Shown in pieces: positions 48,946 to 59,237 of a DNA stretch of 64,000 nucleotides (positions are counted from its first letter, which is position 1; every line of letters begins with the position of its first letter). Origin of the DNA: Symsagittifera roscoffensis (lineage: Eukaryota; Xenacoelomorpha; Acoela; Convolutidae). Made by a program: the position numbers and the translations under genes. A model generated the notes under the pieces. The model searched no databases and was not told the DNA's origin. It saw nothing but the letters and a program-made list of their open reading frames with translations. Where the stretch lies: assembly GCF_963678635.1 (NCBI RefSeq), contig NC_087071.1, positions 2,098,537 to 2,162,536 of the forward strand. Direction: 5' to 3'.

Positions 48946-50675
48946 TGATGACCTTAACACCACAATTAAGGAAAATAGCAATAAAAAAGAGAGCATCCCA
49001 TCCTTCGTCAATTCGAGAACCCGATTTAGATTTTCGAAAACTAGTAGACAAACTAGAACAAGCAGAAATCACAATGAAACTCGAAGAAACGGAAAATCTG
49101 AAATTACAATACGTTAACAGAATTGAAACAGCTTCCACAAATATAAACAATATACAGGAATCAGATACAGATCTCGTTGAAAAAATCACTGAAATACTCA
49201 ATATTTACGAAAAACACCCAAACTTTAAAGGCAAACCATCTTTCAAAAAATGGTGTAATTATTGCCGACGATACGGACATAATATTTCTGAATGTAGACA
49301 AAAACAGCAAGACAATCAAAATAAACCTCAAAAATATAAAGAACCAAATAAATCATTCTATCAATACATGAAAAAAGATCAAAATCTACCGAACAAAACA
49401 GTCTACAGCAACAACAGTTCAGGAAAACCACTCCCGAACAATACAAATTATACAAGAAATCAATCACCATATAACTCAAGTTATAGAGGAAGATCACCAG
49501 AACGAAGAAACACGCATAATTCATCACAAAATCACTACAATAGACCAAATAGTCGAAATAACTACTCCAGATCACATTCAAATACACAACGATTTGTTTC
49601 TAGATCTAATTCCCAATCAAGAAATAATTATTATCCAAACAATCAATCACGAAATTCATCATACAATAGGAATAGAAACTACTCCAATAATCGGAATAGA
49701 AGTTATTCAAACAACCGAAACCAGAATTACCCGAACAATCAATCAAGGAATAACTCATATAATAGATCGAACTATAACAGACCAAACAATAATTACCAAA
49801 ACAGATCGCGAAATAATTCACAAAATCGACACTCAAGTTATAATAATCGTTATAGAAATTATTCCCAATCACCACACCGGAATAATAATAACTATAATAA
49901 TTCTAATAATCGCCACAGAAGTAGTACACCTAAACATCAAAGACATATTAATCAAGTACAATCTAATCCAGAAACAACATCAGACCCTCCAGGTATTGAT
50001 GACACAGTAACTGATACGTTACAACTCAATCAAATAAACTGTGGATCATCAGATTCAGAAAGCGATGCAGAAAACACTCTCTCCATCAACATGATAAAAG
50101 TCGAAAATGACTATGAACCTGTTATATATGAAGAACCTTTTTCATCACACATATATGAGAATCAATCAGAACTCCTTCACAATTATTATATTGAACCCGT
50201 CCATTCCACACCGACGACACAAAAAACTAATGAAATTAACACTACAAACCAACCCAATGAGAACGAAAAAACAAAATGCTTGAATACAAATCACATCTAT
50301 CAAAACATACAAAAAGAACAACCCAAAGAAAAAATTTGGACAATACCATTTCTTTTGGAAAGTCCAAGAAGCAAAGAATTTCAACCACCAGATCTTGAAA
50401 TTGATTTTTTAATTGATTCAGGAGCAGAATCAAATATAATAAACATTCCCACATGGAATGAAATAAAAACCTTACACCCAAAGCTAACACCTCTTGAAAC
50501 CTCCAGCAAACTAGCAACAGCACAAGGATCAACATTAATAAACTACGGAAAAATTCAATTATTTCTTCTCCCCACAAGAACAATGGAGCAAAACAAAATT
50601 TTAACCAAACCATTTAAACAAATATTCCATATCACTGATATTAAACACAATATCATTGGAATACCATTTATCTAA
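48945..50675 (+). CDS. gag-pro: gag nucleocapsid and protease, 576 aa
   Basis: The N-terminal coiled-coil-like stretch continues capsid. A CCHC zinc knuckle, CNYCRRYGHNISEC, lies at residues 104-117. Then come about 200 residues very rich in Asn, Arg, Ser and Tyr (RNYSNNRNRSY repeats), a disordered RNA-binding tail. The aspartic protease active site is FLIDSGAES (Asp at residue 491), with the second conserved motif NIIGIPF at the end. Gag and protease share a frame with no stop between them. The frame ends at 50675, inside a 40-bp tandem duplication that shifts pol out of frame. Confidence 0.88.
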   Translation: MMTLTPQLRKIAIKKRASHPSSIREPDLDFRKLVDKLEQAEITMKLEETENLKLQYVNRIETASTNINNIQESDTDLVEKITEILNIYEKHPNFKGKPSFKKWCNYCRRYGHNISECRQKQQDNQNKPQKYKEPNKSFYQYMKKDQNLPNKTVYSNNSSGKPLPNNTNYTRNQSPYNSSYRGRSPERRNTHNSSQNHYNRPNSRNNYSRSHSNTQRFVSRSNSQSRNNYYPNNQSRNSSYNRNRNYSNNRNRSYSNNRNQNYPNNQSRNNSYNRSNYNRPNNNYQNRSRNNSQNRHSSYNNRYRNYSQSPHRNNNNYNNSNNRHRSSTPKHQRHINQVQSNPETTSDPPGIDDTVTDTLQLNQINCGSSDSESDAENTLSINMIKVENDYEPVIYEEPFSSHIYENQSELLHNYYIEPVHSTPTTQKTNEINTTNQPNENEKTKCLNTNHIYQNIQKEQPKEKIWTIPFLLESPRSKEFQPPDLEIDFLIDSGAESNIINIPTWNEIKTLHPKLTPLETSSKLATAQGSTLINYGKIQLFLLPTRTMEQNKILTKPFKQIFHITDIKHNIIGIPFI

Positions 50676-51336
50676 ATTTACCATTTACAATATCATTGGA
50701 ATACCATCTAAATATATACCAACAATCAACATCTTGAATAGTAAAATATTAATCAAAGATAAATATACAAAAACAAAAGACACATCCCTAACATTTTTTC
50801 AAAGATTAAATAAACAACCACCATTTTTTTCAAAATTTTACCCAATATATAACCAACAAAGAAAACACTTGAAACCACTATCAGGAAACATCTATAATTT
50901 TTCAATCAAACAAGTTCACCAATATGATAAAAAACAAAACAAACAAAAATTTTATATGTCAGATTTTGAATTCAAACCTATTCATAAGTTTTTCAAAATC
51001 ACAATCTCATCAAAAAAATATTTGAAAAACTCGAATTCAGATATTATTTCCTTACATGTATACAACAATACACCTTACCAAGTAACATTACCTTTAGGAC
51101 TTTTAGGCTATTGCGAAACCAACGCTACAATATCACCAATACACGAAAAAGCATATCGTGTAAATAATATACTCCAATTACTAGATATTTGCCAATCCAC
51201 AATCCTTAATGAAGAATTATCTATAAATAATATAATAAGTAACGAAAACAGAAATACGGATTATTTCACAAAAACCCCATATTTCAAACCTACATTCAAC
51301 ATAAGTAACTACACAGAGAATCAACAGAAATTTTAA
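50656..51336 (+). CDS. pol: pol linker between protease and RT, 226 aa
   Basis: This frame has no ATG at its start and repeats the last protease motif because of the 40-bp duplication (21-base blocks at 50647-50667 and 50687-50707). It encodes about 200 residues between protease and RT, including NNTPYQVTLPLGLLGYCE. No known enzyme motif is visible, and I cannot assign it to dUTPase or another domain. It ends at an in-frame TAA (51334-51336); the next ORF begins one codon later in the same frame, so the stop looks like a nonsense mutation. Confidence 0.7.
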   Translation: MEYHLSKFTIYNIIGIPSKYIPTINILNSKILIKDKYTKTKDTSLTFFQRLNKQPPFFSKFYPIYNQQRKHLKPLSGNIYNFSIKQVHQYDKKQNKQKFYMSDFEFKPIHKFFKITISSKKYLKNSNSDIISLHVYNNTPYQVTLPLGLLGYCETNATISPIHEKAYRVNNILQLLDICQSTILNEELSINNIISNENRNTDYFTKTPYFKPTFNISNYTENQQKF

Positions 51337-51339
51337 ACA

Positions 51340-53298
51340 ATGTTTAATTTCCAACATTCACAAATAACACAAGACGAATTTGAAAAACTAGCAAAACAGC
51401 TAATTAAATATTCATCAGTCTATGCAACATCCAAATTTGATGTTGGCAAAATCAGCTCATCACTACATCTCCCATTAAAACCAGACGCAGTTTTCAAAAA
51501 ACAAAGAGCAAGTAAAGTACCAATTCACTTACACGATAAAGTGAACAGATTACTCGACATTTTAGAACAATACAACAATATATCACCAGTAAACAAAGAG
51601 GAACAACCAAAAGGCAACACATTTATCAACCCTGTTATCATTCTAGCCAAAGGAGAATCATTAAAAATTGTTCTCGATGCTAGATACCTCAACTCACTCA
51701 TAGATGAATCAAAGTGTAATTGGCCCATTGAACCAATACAAGTTATTTTAACAAAAATAAACGGAAAATACATTACCACCGCCGATATGAATAGTGCATA
51801 TAATCAAATGCCATTAGATGAACAATCACGACGCTTAACACAATTTGTTATTGGAAATCAACAATACGAATTTAACCGCTTATTCTATGGAATATCCATA
51901 GGACCAGCAGCATTTTCAGCTTTTATGAGCAAAATTTTTCGACCACTAATACTCAAGAAAAATGCAATCACCTATTTAGACGATGTTTTTATGAAATCAC
52001 AGACAAAAGAGGAAATGTTCAATGTTTTAGAACAATATCACCAAATACTTCAGAACGAAAATCTGAAGGCCGCCCCCGATAAATCACACTTCTTTTTGAC
52101 AAAAGTTAAATTCTTAGGGCATAATATAGAAAGAAAAACAATCACTCCATTGAAATCACGTATAGACGCTATTCAAAAACTCCAACCACCAACAAATAAA
52201 AAGAAAATCCAAGAATTCCTTGGAATGTTAAACTTTTTAAGCAAATATGTTTATAAAATGCAATTATATCTACGACCATTCTATAACATACATAGACAAC
52301 AAAATAATTTTGAATGGAATACAGAACATCAAGCACGATTTGAAGAAATTAAAAAACTTCTAACTGAACAAATTTCAAACACAATTCCAGATTCAAATCA
52401 ACCATTTTATGCAATGTGCGATGCTTCGAACTTTGGCATCGGCGCAGCATTATTACAATCACATAATAGTACAAATAAAATGAACCTCATATCAGCAAAT
52501 TCTCGATTATTCACTCAAGCAGAGCTACGACTCTCAACTCTAATGAGAGAATGTACAGCCATAATATATACACTAACAGAATATGAATTTCTGATACTTG
52601 GATCAAAACATCCCACAGTTCTATTCACAGACCATAAACCAATCATCTTTCTTTTTACACAAAAGTCTAATCCAAACCACCGAGTTTATAGATTTCAACT
52701 CATTTTAATGAAATTCCCAAACTTACATATAGTTTGGACCGCAGGAAAAAATCTTGCATTACCAGACACCTTGAGTCGAAATACGCCACTTGAATTACTT
52801 ACACGAAAAACCACAGTTGAAATACCCAAAAACATAAAATTCTACCTTGCAGAAAATGAAACATCACCCCGATTGGAATGCAAATATGCAGTAAAAACTG
52901 ACGTTGAACAATCACAAATAAATAATTTACAACATTTCCCACTTTATTTAGATTGTCAAAAAAATCACTATGAAGTTGATCTACTTGGAACATCAACTTT
53001 TAAACCAATCCCATATTCACAATGGATAAAAAACAACACCCAACAAAAAAGAATAAAACAACACCCGCCTAAAAAAGACCATTTTCCACTAATTGAAAAA
53101 GAAAATTTGACTGATAAAATAAACTTATCAGGACCACAAACAAACGATTCAAAATACACAATAAATCAAGTTTTTGACCTCCATGACCCACTTGACACAA
53201 TACCCTTATCTAAATTAGAAATTGAAAACATTTTTCTCCCCCCAACAGAAACAATTACAATTTCAACACTGAAACAATATCAAAACTTGACCCAGTAA
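51340..53298 (+). CDS. pol: Reverse transcriptase and RNase H, 652 aa
   Basis: RT copies element RNA to DNA. Motifs: TADMNSAY (catalytic Asp149), RLFYGISIGPAAFSAFM, YLDD at 212-215, and LGHNIE of the thumb region. RNase H follows with acidic residues at Asp361 (MCDASNFGIGAAL), Glu404 (RECTAIIYTL) and Asp431 (FTDHKPI), plus LPDTLSR at its end, all as in Ty3/gypsy. A tether of about 170 residues leads towards integrase. The frame ends at 53298; a 1-base indel near 53283 shifts the rest of the tether and integrase into another frame. Confidence 0.93.
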   Translation: MFNFQHSQITQDEFEKLAKQLIKYSSVYATSKFDVGKISSSLHLPLKPDAVFKKQRASKVPIHLHDKVNRLLDILEQYNNISPVNKEEQPKGNTFINPVIILAKGESLKIVLDARYLNSLIDESKCNWPIEPIQVILTKINGKYITTADMNSAYNQMPLDEQSRRLTQFVIGNQQYEFNRLFYGISIGPAAFSAFMSKIFRPLILKKNAITYLDDVFMKSQTKEEMFNVLEQYHQILQNENLKAAPDKSHFFLTKVKFLGHNIERKTITPLKSRIDAIQKLQPPTNKKKIQEFLGMLNFLSKYVYKMQLYLRPFYNIHRQQNNFEWNTEHQARFEEIKKLLTEQISNTIPDSNQPFYAMCDASNFGIGAALLQSHNSTNKMNLISANSRLFTQAELRLSTLMRECTAIIYTLTEYEFLILGSKHPTVLFTDHKPIIFLFTQKSNPNHRVYRFQLILMKFPNLHIVWTAGKNLALPDTLSRNTPLELLTRKTTVEIPKNIKFYLAENETSPRLECKYAVKTDVEQSQINNLQHFPLYLDCQKNHYEVDLLGTSTFKPIPYSQWIKNNTQQKRIKQHPPKKDHFPLIEKENLTDKINLSGPQTNDSKYTINQVFDLHDPLDTIPLSKLEIENIFLPPTETITISTLKQYQNLTQ

Positions 53299-55004
53299 TT
53301 CGACAACTGAAATCATGGCACAAATATAAAACTAAACCTATCAAAGCAGATTCAACTATTCTAGGAAACAAAACACTCCTCCGATATTTTCGAAAATTCA
53401 ACAATACAACAATTAACGAAAACACAGACCTTCTAGAATACAAACTAAATGAATCTACAGTTCCCTGTCTCCCTTTAAGTATGATTCTTATAGCTTTTAA
53501 TATTTCACATACACAAAATATTAAAGGACACTCTGGATCAGAAAAAACATATTCAAATTTTATACAAAACTTTTATTTCCCAAATGCACCAATTTGGATA
53601 AAAGTACTATGCAATGACTGTATAGTATGTCAACTAAATAAACCTTACCCAAATCAAAAACAAATAGCACAAAAACAAGATTTTAAAGGACAAAGTTTGT
53701 ACTTTAATCATCGTATCTCATTTGATACCAAAGGACCAATTTCACCCTCATCCGAAGGAAACTCCTACATTATGGTAATTGTTGACGAATTTACACATTA
53801 TGTAGCACTTAACCCAGTACCACATTGTAACGCTTATTACGCTTACACAACACTCTATGAACACTGGATAGCAAAATTCGGACTACCAGAAATTTTAGTT
53901 ACAGACAACGGTACAGAATTCATAAATAATGAAATCATCACACTATGTCATTTATATAACATTAAACACAAACCACGTACATCTCACGCACCTTGGACAA
54001 ACGGCTTAGTCGAAGGTATGAACCGTTCATTACAAGAATATCTCAGATGTATCATCAATGGAAATGATACAAGATATACCGAATGGTCAGCAGATGTAAA
54101 ACTATTTCCCTTAGCATATAATTCACAAATCACGACAACTTTAGGAATGTCACCATATGAAATGGTTTTTAACCAAAAGCCACGCAAACCAATAATGTTT
54201 ACAGCAAACTCTCATAAAAACGCACAAGGTTATTGTCAACCAAATAAAGACTCAATTTGTTATAACCTACCATTACATACACACGATGAAGATCATTTTC
54301 ATCACCCACAAATTCTTAAATTAGCCTCCGGTACACACACCGAATGGATTTTAAACAGAGATAAAAAACACAATGAAATTTACCAAAAGGTAACAAAAAA
54401 GTTGTTACAAAGGCAAAATATTAATGAACAAATAAATTCACGCTTTACACCAGCCTCCGATTTAAAAATTGGAACATTTGTTTTAATACCCAATTTTAAT
54501 ACTCAAAAAGGAATTTCAAAAAAGTTACAACCCCTTCGTAAAGGACCATACCAAATAATTGCAAAACCCACTGATGTCACATATAAAATCACCGACTCAG
54601 ATAAAAAAGAAATCGTTCAACACCGAAATAACCTATTACCTTATTATCCAAAAGAATACACACTCCGCGAACTAACTCAATTATATTCTTTTACAGGTTT
54701 AAAAGTTATTCAAAATAACCCATATACGGACAACATAACAAAGGAAAAAAATGATATTCACCTCGGAAATCAAAATACAAAATCAAACACCACAAAAAAC
54801 AATACAAAAAATCTCGATCAAAATACATCTCAAAAAGAAAGAAAAAATAGAAAAATGACAGAACAAATAATACCCCAAAAACAAATCGACAAATCAGAAC
54901 ATAGAGAGTCTTCACGACTTAGAAATCAACCACGTAAAAATTATAAAGTATTCATCCCACAATCTAAAATATTAAAGAAAGTTGAATTTCAAAAACAACC
55001 TTAA
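53226..55004 (+). CDS. pol: Integrase
   Basis: Open from 53226, with the first in-frame ATG at 53481; the real protein continues from RT/RNase H across a frameshift. Counting from that ATG, the H2C2 zinc domain has His10, His17, Cys47 and Cys50. The core catalytic triad is Asp82 (ISFDTKG), Asp142 (VTDNGTEF) and Glu178 (GLVEGMNRS), giving the canonical D-x35-E. The C-terminal domain has the GPY/F-type motif KGPYQIIAK, followed by a charged Lys/Asn-rich tail. It inserts element DNA into the host genome, which fits the 4-bp target duplication. Confidence 0.92.
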   Translation, partial: KHFSPPNRNNYNFNTETISKLDPVIRQLKSWHKYKTKPIKADSTILGNKTLLRYFRKFNNTTINENTDLLEYKLNESTVPCLPLSMILIAFNISHTQNIKGHSGSEKTYSNFIQNFYFPNAPIWIKVLCNDCIVCQLNKPYPNQKQIAQKQDFKGQSLYFNHRISFDTKGPISPSSEGNSYIMVIVDEFTHYVALNPVPHCNAYYAYTTLYEHWIAKFGLPEILVTDNGTEFINNEIITLCHLYNIKHKPRTSHAPWTNGLVEGMNRSLQEYLRCIINGNDTRYTEWSADVKLFPLAYNSQITTTLGMSPYEMVFNQKPRKPIMFTANSHKNAQGYCQPNKDSICYNLPLHTHDEDHFHHPQILKLASGTHTEWILNRDKKHNEIYQKVTKKLLQRQNINEQINSRFTPASDLKIGTFVLIPNFNTQKGISKKLQPLRKGPYQIIAKPTDVTYKITDSDKKEIVQHRNNLLPYYPKEYTLRELTQLYSFTGLKVIQNNPYTDNITKEKNDIHLGNQNTKSNTTKNNTKNLDQNTSQKERKNRKMTEQIIPQKQIDKSEHRESSRLRNQPRKNYKVFIPQSKILKKVEFQKQP

Positions 55005-55598
55005 ATTCTACATTTAAAAATCTTCGCACCTCTGAAACATTTTACACTTTCATTTTTCAAGATAACATGCTGATAAACACGCAGCGATTCTAGTTCAAAA
55101 TTAGCCAATAGGATTCATCCAATCCGTCACCTTCTATAACTTTAACACAAACCAACTAGACGAAAAATATTAAACTCCAGGCATATCTATAACTATAACT
55201 CTACGACCTCCAGGTCAAAAATAAGCAAACCACTCCAACTTGACAACTAAAATAAATATCACTATAATATCATAACCCTCCCTTATCTAATAAACCAAAG
55301 ATCAACAATATTTCCCCAACTCAGCCCTCAAATACCCCCCAAACAAATATGTTAAATTAGCCTAAAGTAAAAGAACGACCATTTTATTTAGCCTAAAGTA
55401 TAAAAATCTCAAAAATATCCCAGATCATTTGACAAATGAAAATAAAGACAAAGAAGACCTCCCGATCACCATAAAAATTGCCCCCAACAATTTTTTACAA
55501 AACTCAACCCACTTGTCAAAAAACTAATAAATAATCCGACCACACTTGAAAATTGCCCCAAACAACAAAAAATATTCGATCACGAAGCCATTTCTTAA
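55005..55598 (+). other. Noncoding gap after integrase
   Basis: A/C-rich, without a supported ORF. Short direct repeats occur: TAGCCTAAAGTA twice (about 55359 and 55390) and AAAATTGCCCC twice (about 55474 and 55550). It could hold splice or RNA-structure signals for downstream subgenomic messages. Confidence 0.4.
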
Positions 55599-55814
55599 AT
55601 GCTCTTCTATCAAACAGTCACTAAAATTATCACAAACCTCAAACAATTTTTTACGATACTTGAAACTTTCATAATATTTCTTTTTGATATCCTTGAATCT
55701 TTTCTAATACTCTTAATCATTTTTTGTAATATTTTTTTAATTTTCTACACTATATTCGAACTATTTCTCCAACTTTCAAAAACCCTTGATTATATCCACA
55801 GGTACGATTTATAA
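55599..55814 (+). CDS. Small hydrophobic ORF 1, 71 aa
   Basis: It starts MLFYQTVTKIITNLKQ and is dominated by Ile, Leu and Phe over most of its length, enough for one or two membrane spans. It lies between integrase and the Ser/Pro-rich ORF, immediately followed by a second small membrane ORF. No family is recognised. The strong hydrophobicity in an otherwise Asn/Gln/Lys-rich element argues against chance, but its expression is unproven. Confidence 0.45.
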   Translation: MLFYQTVTKIITNLKQFFTILETFIIFLFDILESFLILLIIFCNIFLIFYTIFELFLQLSKTLDYIHRYDL

Positions 55815-55825
55815 TACTTGTCTAA

Positions 55826-56002
55826 ATGATACGAACTATTTTCAGTAGAACTGATATTTTTCTACTATTTGTAATTTTCATAACATTTCTATCATCCCTC
55901 ATTTTGACCATATGCAAATGTATAAAGAAAGCAATCATCACATTCGCTCTAGCAACAATCCTCCTAATTCTTTTCTTAGAAGAATACTTTAATAAACATT
56001 AA
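55826..56002 (+). CDS. Small hydrophobic ORF 2, 58 aa
   Basis: ATG at 55826 to TAA at 56002. Two membrane-spanning stretches (DIFLLFVIFITFLSSLIL and IITFALATILLILF) are separated by a short basic, cysteine-containing loop (CKCIKK). This hairpin shape resembles small viroporin-like proteins, but that is only an analogy. It starts 11 bases after the previous ORF ends. Confidence 0.5.
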   Translation: MIRTIFSRTDIFLLFVIFITFLSSLILTICKCIKKAIITFALATILLILFLEEYFNKH

Positions 56003-56022
56003 CTTTTTCACTAAAAGAATAG

Positions 56023-57156
56023 ACCAAAAAGCTATCAAAAATTGCTACCCAAAAGTCACCAAGTCAGTCTTCACCGACATCATCCCAAGATAACCCAACA
56101 ACATCTTCAACTACCAATAATCCTCAAACATCTACACGAATTTCCTTTCAAGATAACCCATACACTTTTGAAGAACGACACGCTCGTTTATCAGAACCAC
56201 TAGAACCAGTTCAACGACAAGCACCTCTAAGCGAACCAACATATAACTTATACCCAACACTACCACAAGAATTAAGTAGAATAAGAAATCCTAGTCAAAA
56301 CCAAAATACAGTCGAAATAAATAGACAAATGATACATCCTCGACGAAACAGGAATTTTCAAACTCCCCGAGTTCATTTTGATATACCTCAATCCCCATCA
56401 CAAAACACTCCAGAAAACCCCATTGGTATATTACCAGAAACCCCTACGCTTCTTTCACAACGTAGCACCTCAAGTCTACAATCAGATTACTTAGGTTCAA
56501 CACCAACATCTGAACAAATACGTGAAAATCCCTTTAACCCCCCAAACCAGGCATCACGACTACCATATTGGACAACACATTCATTTACACAAGGTGAATT
56601 AAATTTAGTCAATGATCCAATAGATATTTCTACGGATACAACAACATCCTCATCACTACCAGAAACATTATCACTATTATCAACACCATCAATAAGCCAG
56701 ATTTCACCACCACCTTTTAACTTATATTTTCCAAATAATCTCGACGCCAGATATCGAGAACAATCATCAACAAATATCCCTTTAAGACTAGATTGGAATA
56801 CATTTACAGCCCCTCCACCATTATTTGGACAACATCTAGAAAGTAATCGCCTCCACAACTGGGCACTTAATAGATTACAATACCGACAAGACATTCACGA
56901 CGATATCCGTGATCACAATATCCAAATACTCCAACAAAACAGTTTACAATTAAAGTTTGAAATCACAGTTAAATTAAACAACATTACTCAACATCCCTAA
57001 CCATTAAACCCACCAAACATAACAGCTCAATCACTACCACCACCATTTATAACCACTGAAGTAATATATAAATACGACAGATATACCAAAAAGACAATTG
57101 GTTACATCACATTTTATAACCCATACTCAGGATTATCATACACATGTATATTCTAA
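56023..57156 (+). CDS. Ser/Pro/Thr/Gln-rich accessory ORF
   Basis: The frame is open from 56023 to 57156 except for one in-frame TAA at 56998-57000; the first ATG is at 56329. The first 200 residues are rich in Ser, Thr, Pro and Gln and look disordered. The later part is more ordered, with RLHNWALNRLQYRQD before the stop and YKYDRYTKKTIGY after it. The end overlaps the env start codon at 57144. No family is recognised. Lack of an early ATG suggests a spliced start. Its position before env is like that of accessory genes in complex retroviruses. Confidence 0.55.
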
Positions 57157-59237
57157 AATTATTAATTTTTCTCCAACTCCTTTTTCTAGTAATCTCAAAT
57201 CAAAACATAAACCCTTCTCCCCGCACAGGACCCCAAGATTTATTAGTAACACATTACGATTGTGAAGAAAACGAACAAAAAACACTACACAAGTATGCAA
57301 TAAATCAAGTATCACAGTGCGAAACAGAACCCCAAGCCATAGAAACTACAAATGTCATAGCAACACTTTATTCAAAAGCCCGAGCAACTACAGTTATAGG
57401 ATATAAATTCACAGCAACATTTTCTGAAAAGAAAGTACATTGTTCACAAGTCTCAAACGGAAATAAAAACCGACTTGACCATGAATCATTCTACCAGAGT
57501 AATATAGAACGACTTTTACATCTCAATCCCGAAGATTTTAAAAACGAGTTACTCCGACTAAACATCACAAAAAATAAAAACACAGATAGAAATTTAGTAT
57601 ATTTCCAAGTTTTTTCAGATTCTGTACATCAAGCAGAACTTGAAAGATATCAAGGACATATAAAATTAGATGAAAAATACCCATACAACGGCGCACACGG
57701 ACGATTAACCTATGACATGCACGATAAACACTGGATACCACACATTGGTATAAATGACCCATCAAACTGCAAAGCAGACACAAAAAATAAAGGATACCAA
57801 GAAATAATGTTTTTCGATTGGAAAATACAACTCGAAAAAATACAACTCACACGAGATTTATCAGACAACACAATGATTTATCAAGGAATTAGATTACCTT
57901 GTAAAAACGACCAAGGTTATTGCGACCCTACAACCAGAACACAAGCAACAATTGTTTGGTTCCCCGAAGACACATGTACAACATTTCAAGTAGCAAAAAT
58001 ACACGCTCGTATGATAAAATTTCACGAAAAATATTTTATACAATCAATACCATATGAACAAGTAAATCCATTACGAAAAATAAGTTCTAATTTTCGAAAC
58101 ATTCATAATATAGAAAATAAATTAACACGTTTTCAAATATATCAAGAAACAGAACTTGCATGTAAATACAGAAACCCACTTCACAAAACACAATACTCTG
58201 AAATATTAGTTGAATATGAAAATGGATTCGACATGACCACTGGAAAAACAAAAGTCGACCCATACGCCACAAGTCATCCCCTAAACGAAGGAACATCATA
58301 TATACCAGTTAATTTTCAAAAGAATACAGGTCAACCTGGTGGACATTTAAAACCCCAAAACGATCAAAGCACACGTTTACAAGAACTATCACTAATGAAT
58401 AGTACATATTTTGGTAATATCCACTATGATATTCACTTAGATATGAAACTAGACTACACGATTAGCCGAATTTTTCAAGAAATGTCACTCTCCGAATTAG
58501 AAACATTACACCAACTATGCGAATTAGAAAGAACACAAATATTACAATCACTTGCACTAGCAGTATTAAAAATACCCTACGCAGGATATTTACTATCAGG
58601 AAATAGATCAAATTTTTTAGACTATGAAGAAAACATCTTATGGTTTTATACTTGTACTAAAAAAGTATCACCACTATACGTTTTTGAAGATAAACGATGT
58701 TATAAAAGAATCCCTATCTTTTATAAGAATAAAGTACATTTCGTTGACACACTTTCACGAAGAACCTATTTCTGGGATACCGCAGTTCCATGTGGATCAA
58801 AAAATAGCCACAACGTAGTACAACTAAACCCTGATGAAGATAAATATTACCTTCTCACCCCATATCCCACATTAATGCAATCACTCAAAAAATTTTCACC
58901 AGAAAGCATTCGCGCTATCGCTCGAAACCCAAATATAGACTTACAATCAATAGGAATATACTCAAAATCAGATATTCAACATCACATTAGAACACAACAA
59001 TTCCAGGAATTATTAACACAAATGGACACAATACAAAGACAATCAATTGACCAAAACTTACGCAAACTTGCCGAAACCGCAGGATTTGCAGACATCTATA
59101 CGCAAGACTATAGCGGATATTTTAAAGACATTAAAGATTATATATATCTAAACGGTGAAAAATACCGTCCCCAAGATATATCACCTATCATGTTTTTAGC
59201 TTTGTTACACTCAAGAATGAAATTCTTGATTTTCTAG
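57144..59237 (+). CDS. env: Env-like surface glycoprotein, 697 aa
   Basis: A signal peptide (MYILKLLIFLQLLFLVIS) is followed by a long ectodomain with many cysteines. Features: HYDCEEN near the N-terminus, KKVHCSQVSNGNKNR, a helical stretch around SLSELETLHQLCELERTQIL, and near the C-terminus RCYKRIPIFY, FVDTLSRRTYFW and VPCG. The paired-cysteine pattern with CY..IP and FVD..SR recalls class III, gB/chuvirus-like fusion glycoproteins captured by some retroelements; this is my inference, not a search result. The frame ends at 59237 from a small indel, and the transmembrane part lies in the next frame. It would mediate membrane attachment or fusion if intact. Confidence 0.75.
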   Translation: MYILKLLIFLQLLFLVISNQNINPSPRTGPQDLLVTHYDCEENEQKTLHKYAINQVSQCETEPQAIETTNVIATLYSKARATTVIGYKFTATFSEKKVHCSQVSNGNKNRLDHESFYQSNIERLLHLNPEDFKNELLRLNITKNKNTDRNLVYFQVFSDSVHQAELERYQGHIKLDEKYPYNGAHGRLTYDMHDKHWIPHIGINDPSNCKADTKNKGYQEIMFFDWKIQLEKIQLTRDLSDNTMIYQGIRLPCKNDQGYCDPTTRTQATIVWFPEDTCTTFQVAKIHARMIKFHEKYFIQSIPYEQVNPLRKISSNFRNIHNIENKLTRFQIYQETELACKYRNPLHKTQYSEILVEYENGFDMTTGKTKVDPYATSHPLNEGTSYIPVNFQKNTGQPGGHLKPQNDQSTRLQELSLMNSTYFGNIHYDIHLDMKLDYTISRIFQEMSLSELETLHQLCELERTQILQSLALAVLKIPYAGYLLSGNRSNFLDYEENILWFYTCTKKVSPLYVFEDKRCYKRIPIFYKNKVHFVDTLSRRTYFWDTAVPCGSKNSHNVVQLNPDEDKYYLLTPYPTLMQSLKKFSPESIRAIARNPNIDLQSIGIYSKSDIQHHIRTQQFQELLTQMDTIQRQSIDQNLRKLAETAGFADIYTQDYSGYFKDIKDYIYLNGEKYRPQDISPIMFLALLHSRMKFLIF

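Noticed and set aside
49594-50010. 138-codon plus frame inside the nucleocapsid region
   Set aside because: It is the alternative reading of the Asn/Arg/Ser/Tyr repeat DNA, made of Ile/Thr repeats; the gag frame has the zinc knuckle and protease.
53270-53298. Programmed -1 ribosomal frameshift between RNase H and integrase
   Set aside because: The overlap sequence around CAAAACTTG does not fit an X XXY YYZ slippery heptamer, and other breaks in the same element have different directions; a simple indel is more likely.
51334-57000. Stop-codon reassignment or readthrough, because in-frame TAA occurs twice inside continuing frames
   Set aside because: Other genes and ORFs here end normally at TAA, and two nonsense changes fit the general decay of the element.
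47664-58299. Numerous antisense frames under gag, pol and env
   Set aside because: They are Cys/Phe/Leu-rich shadows expected from the A/C-rich coding strand.
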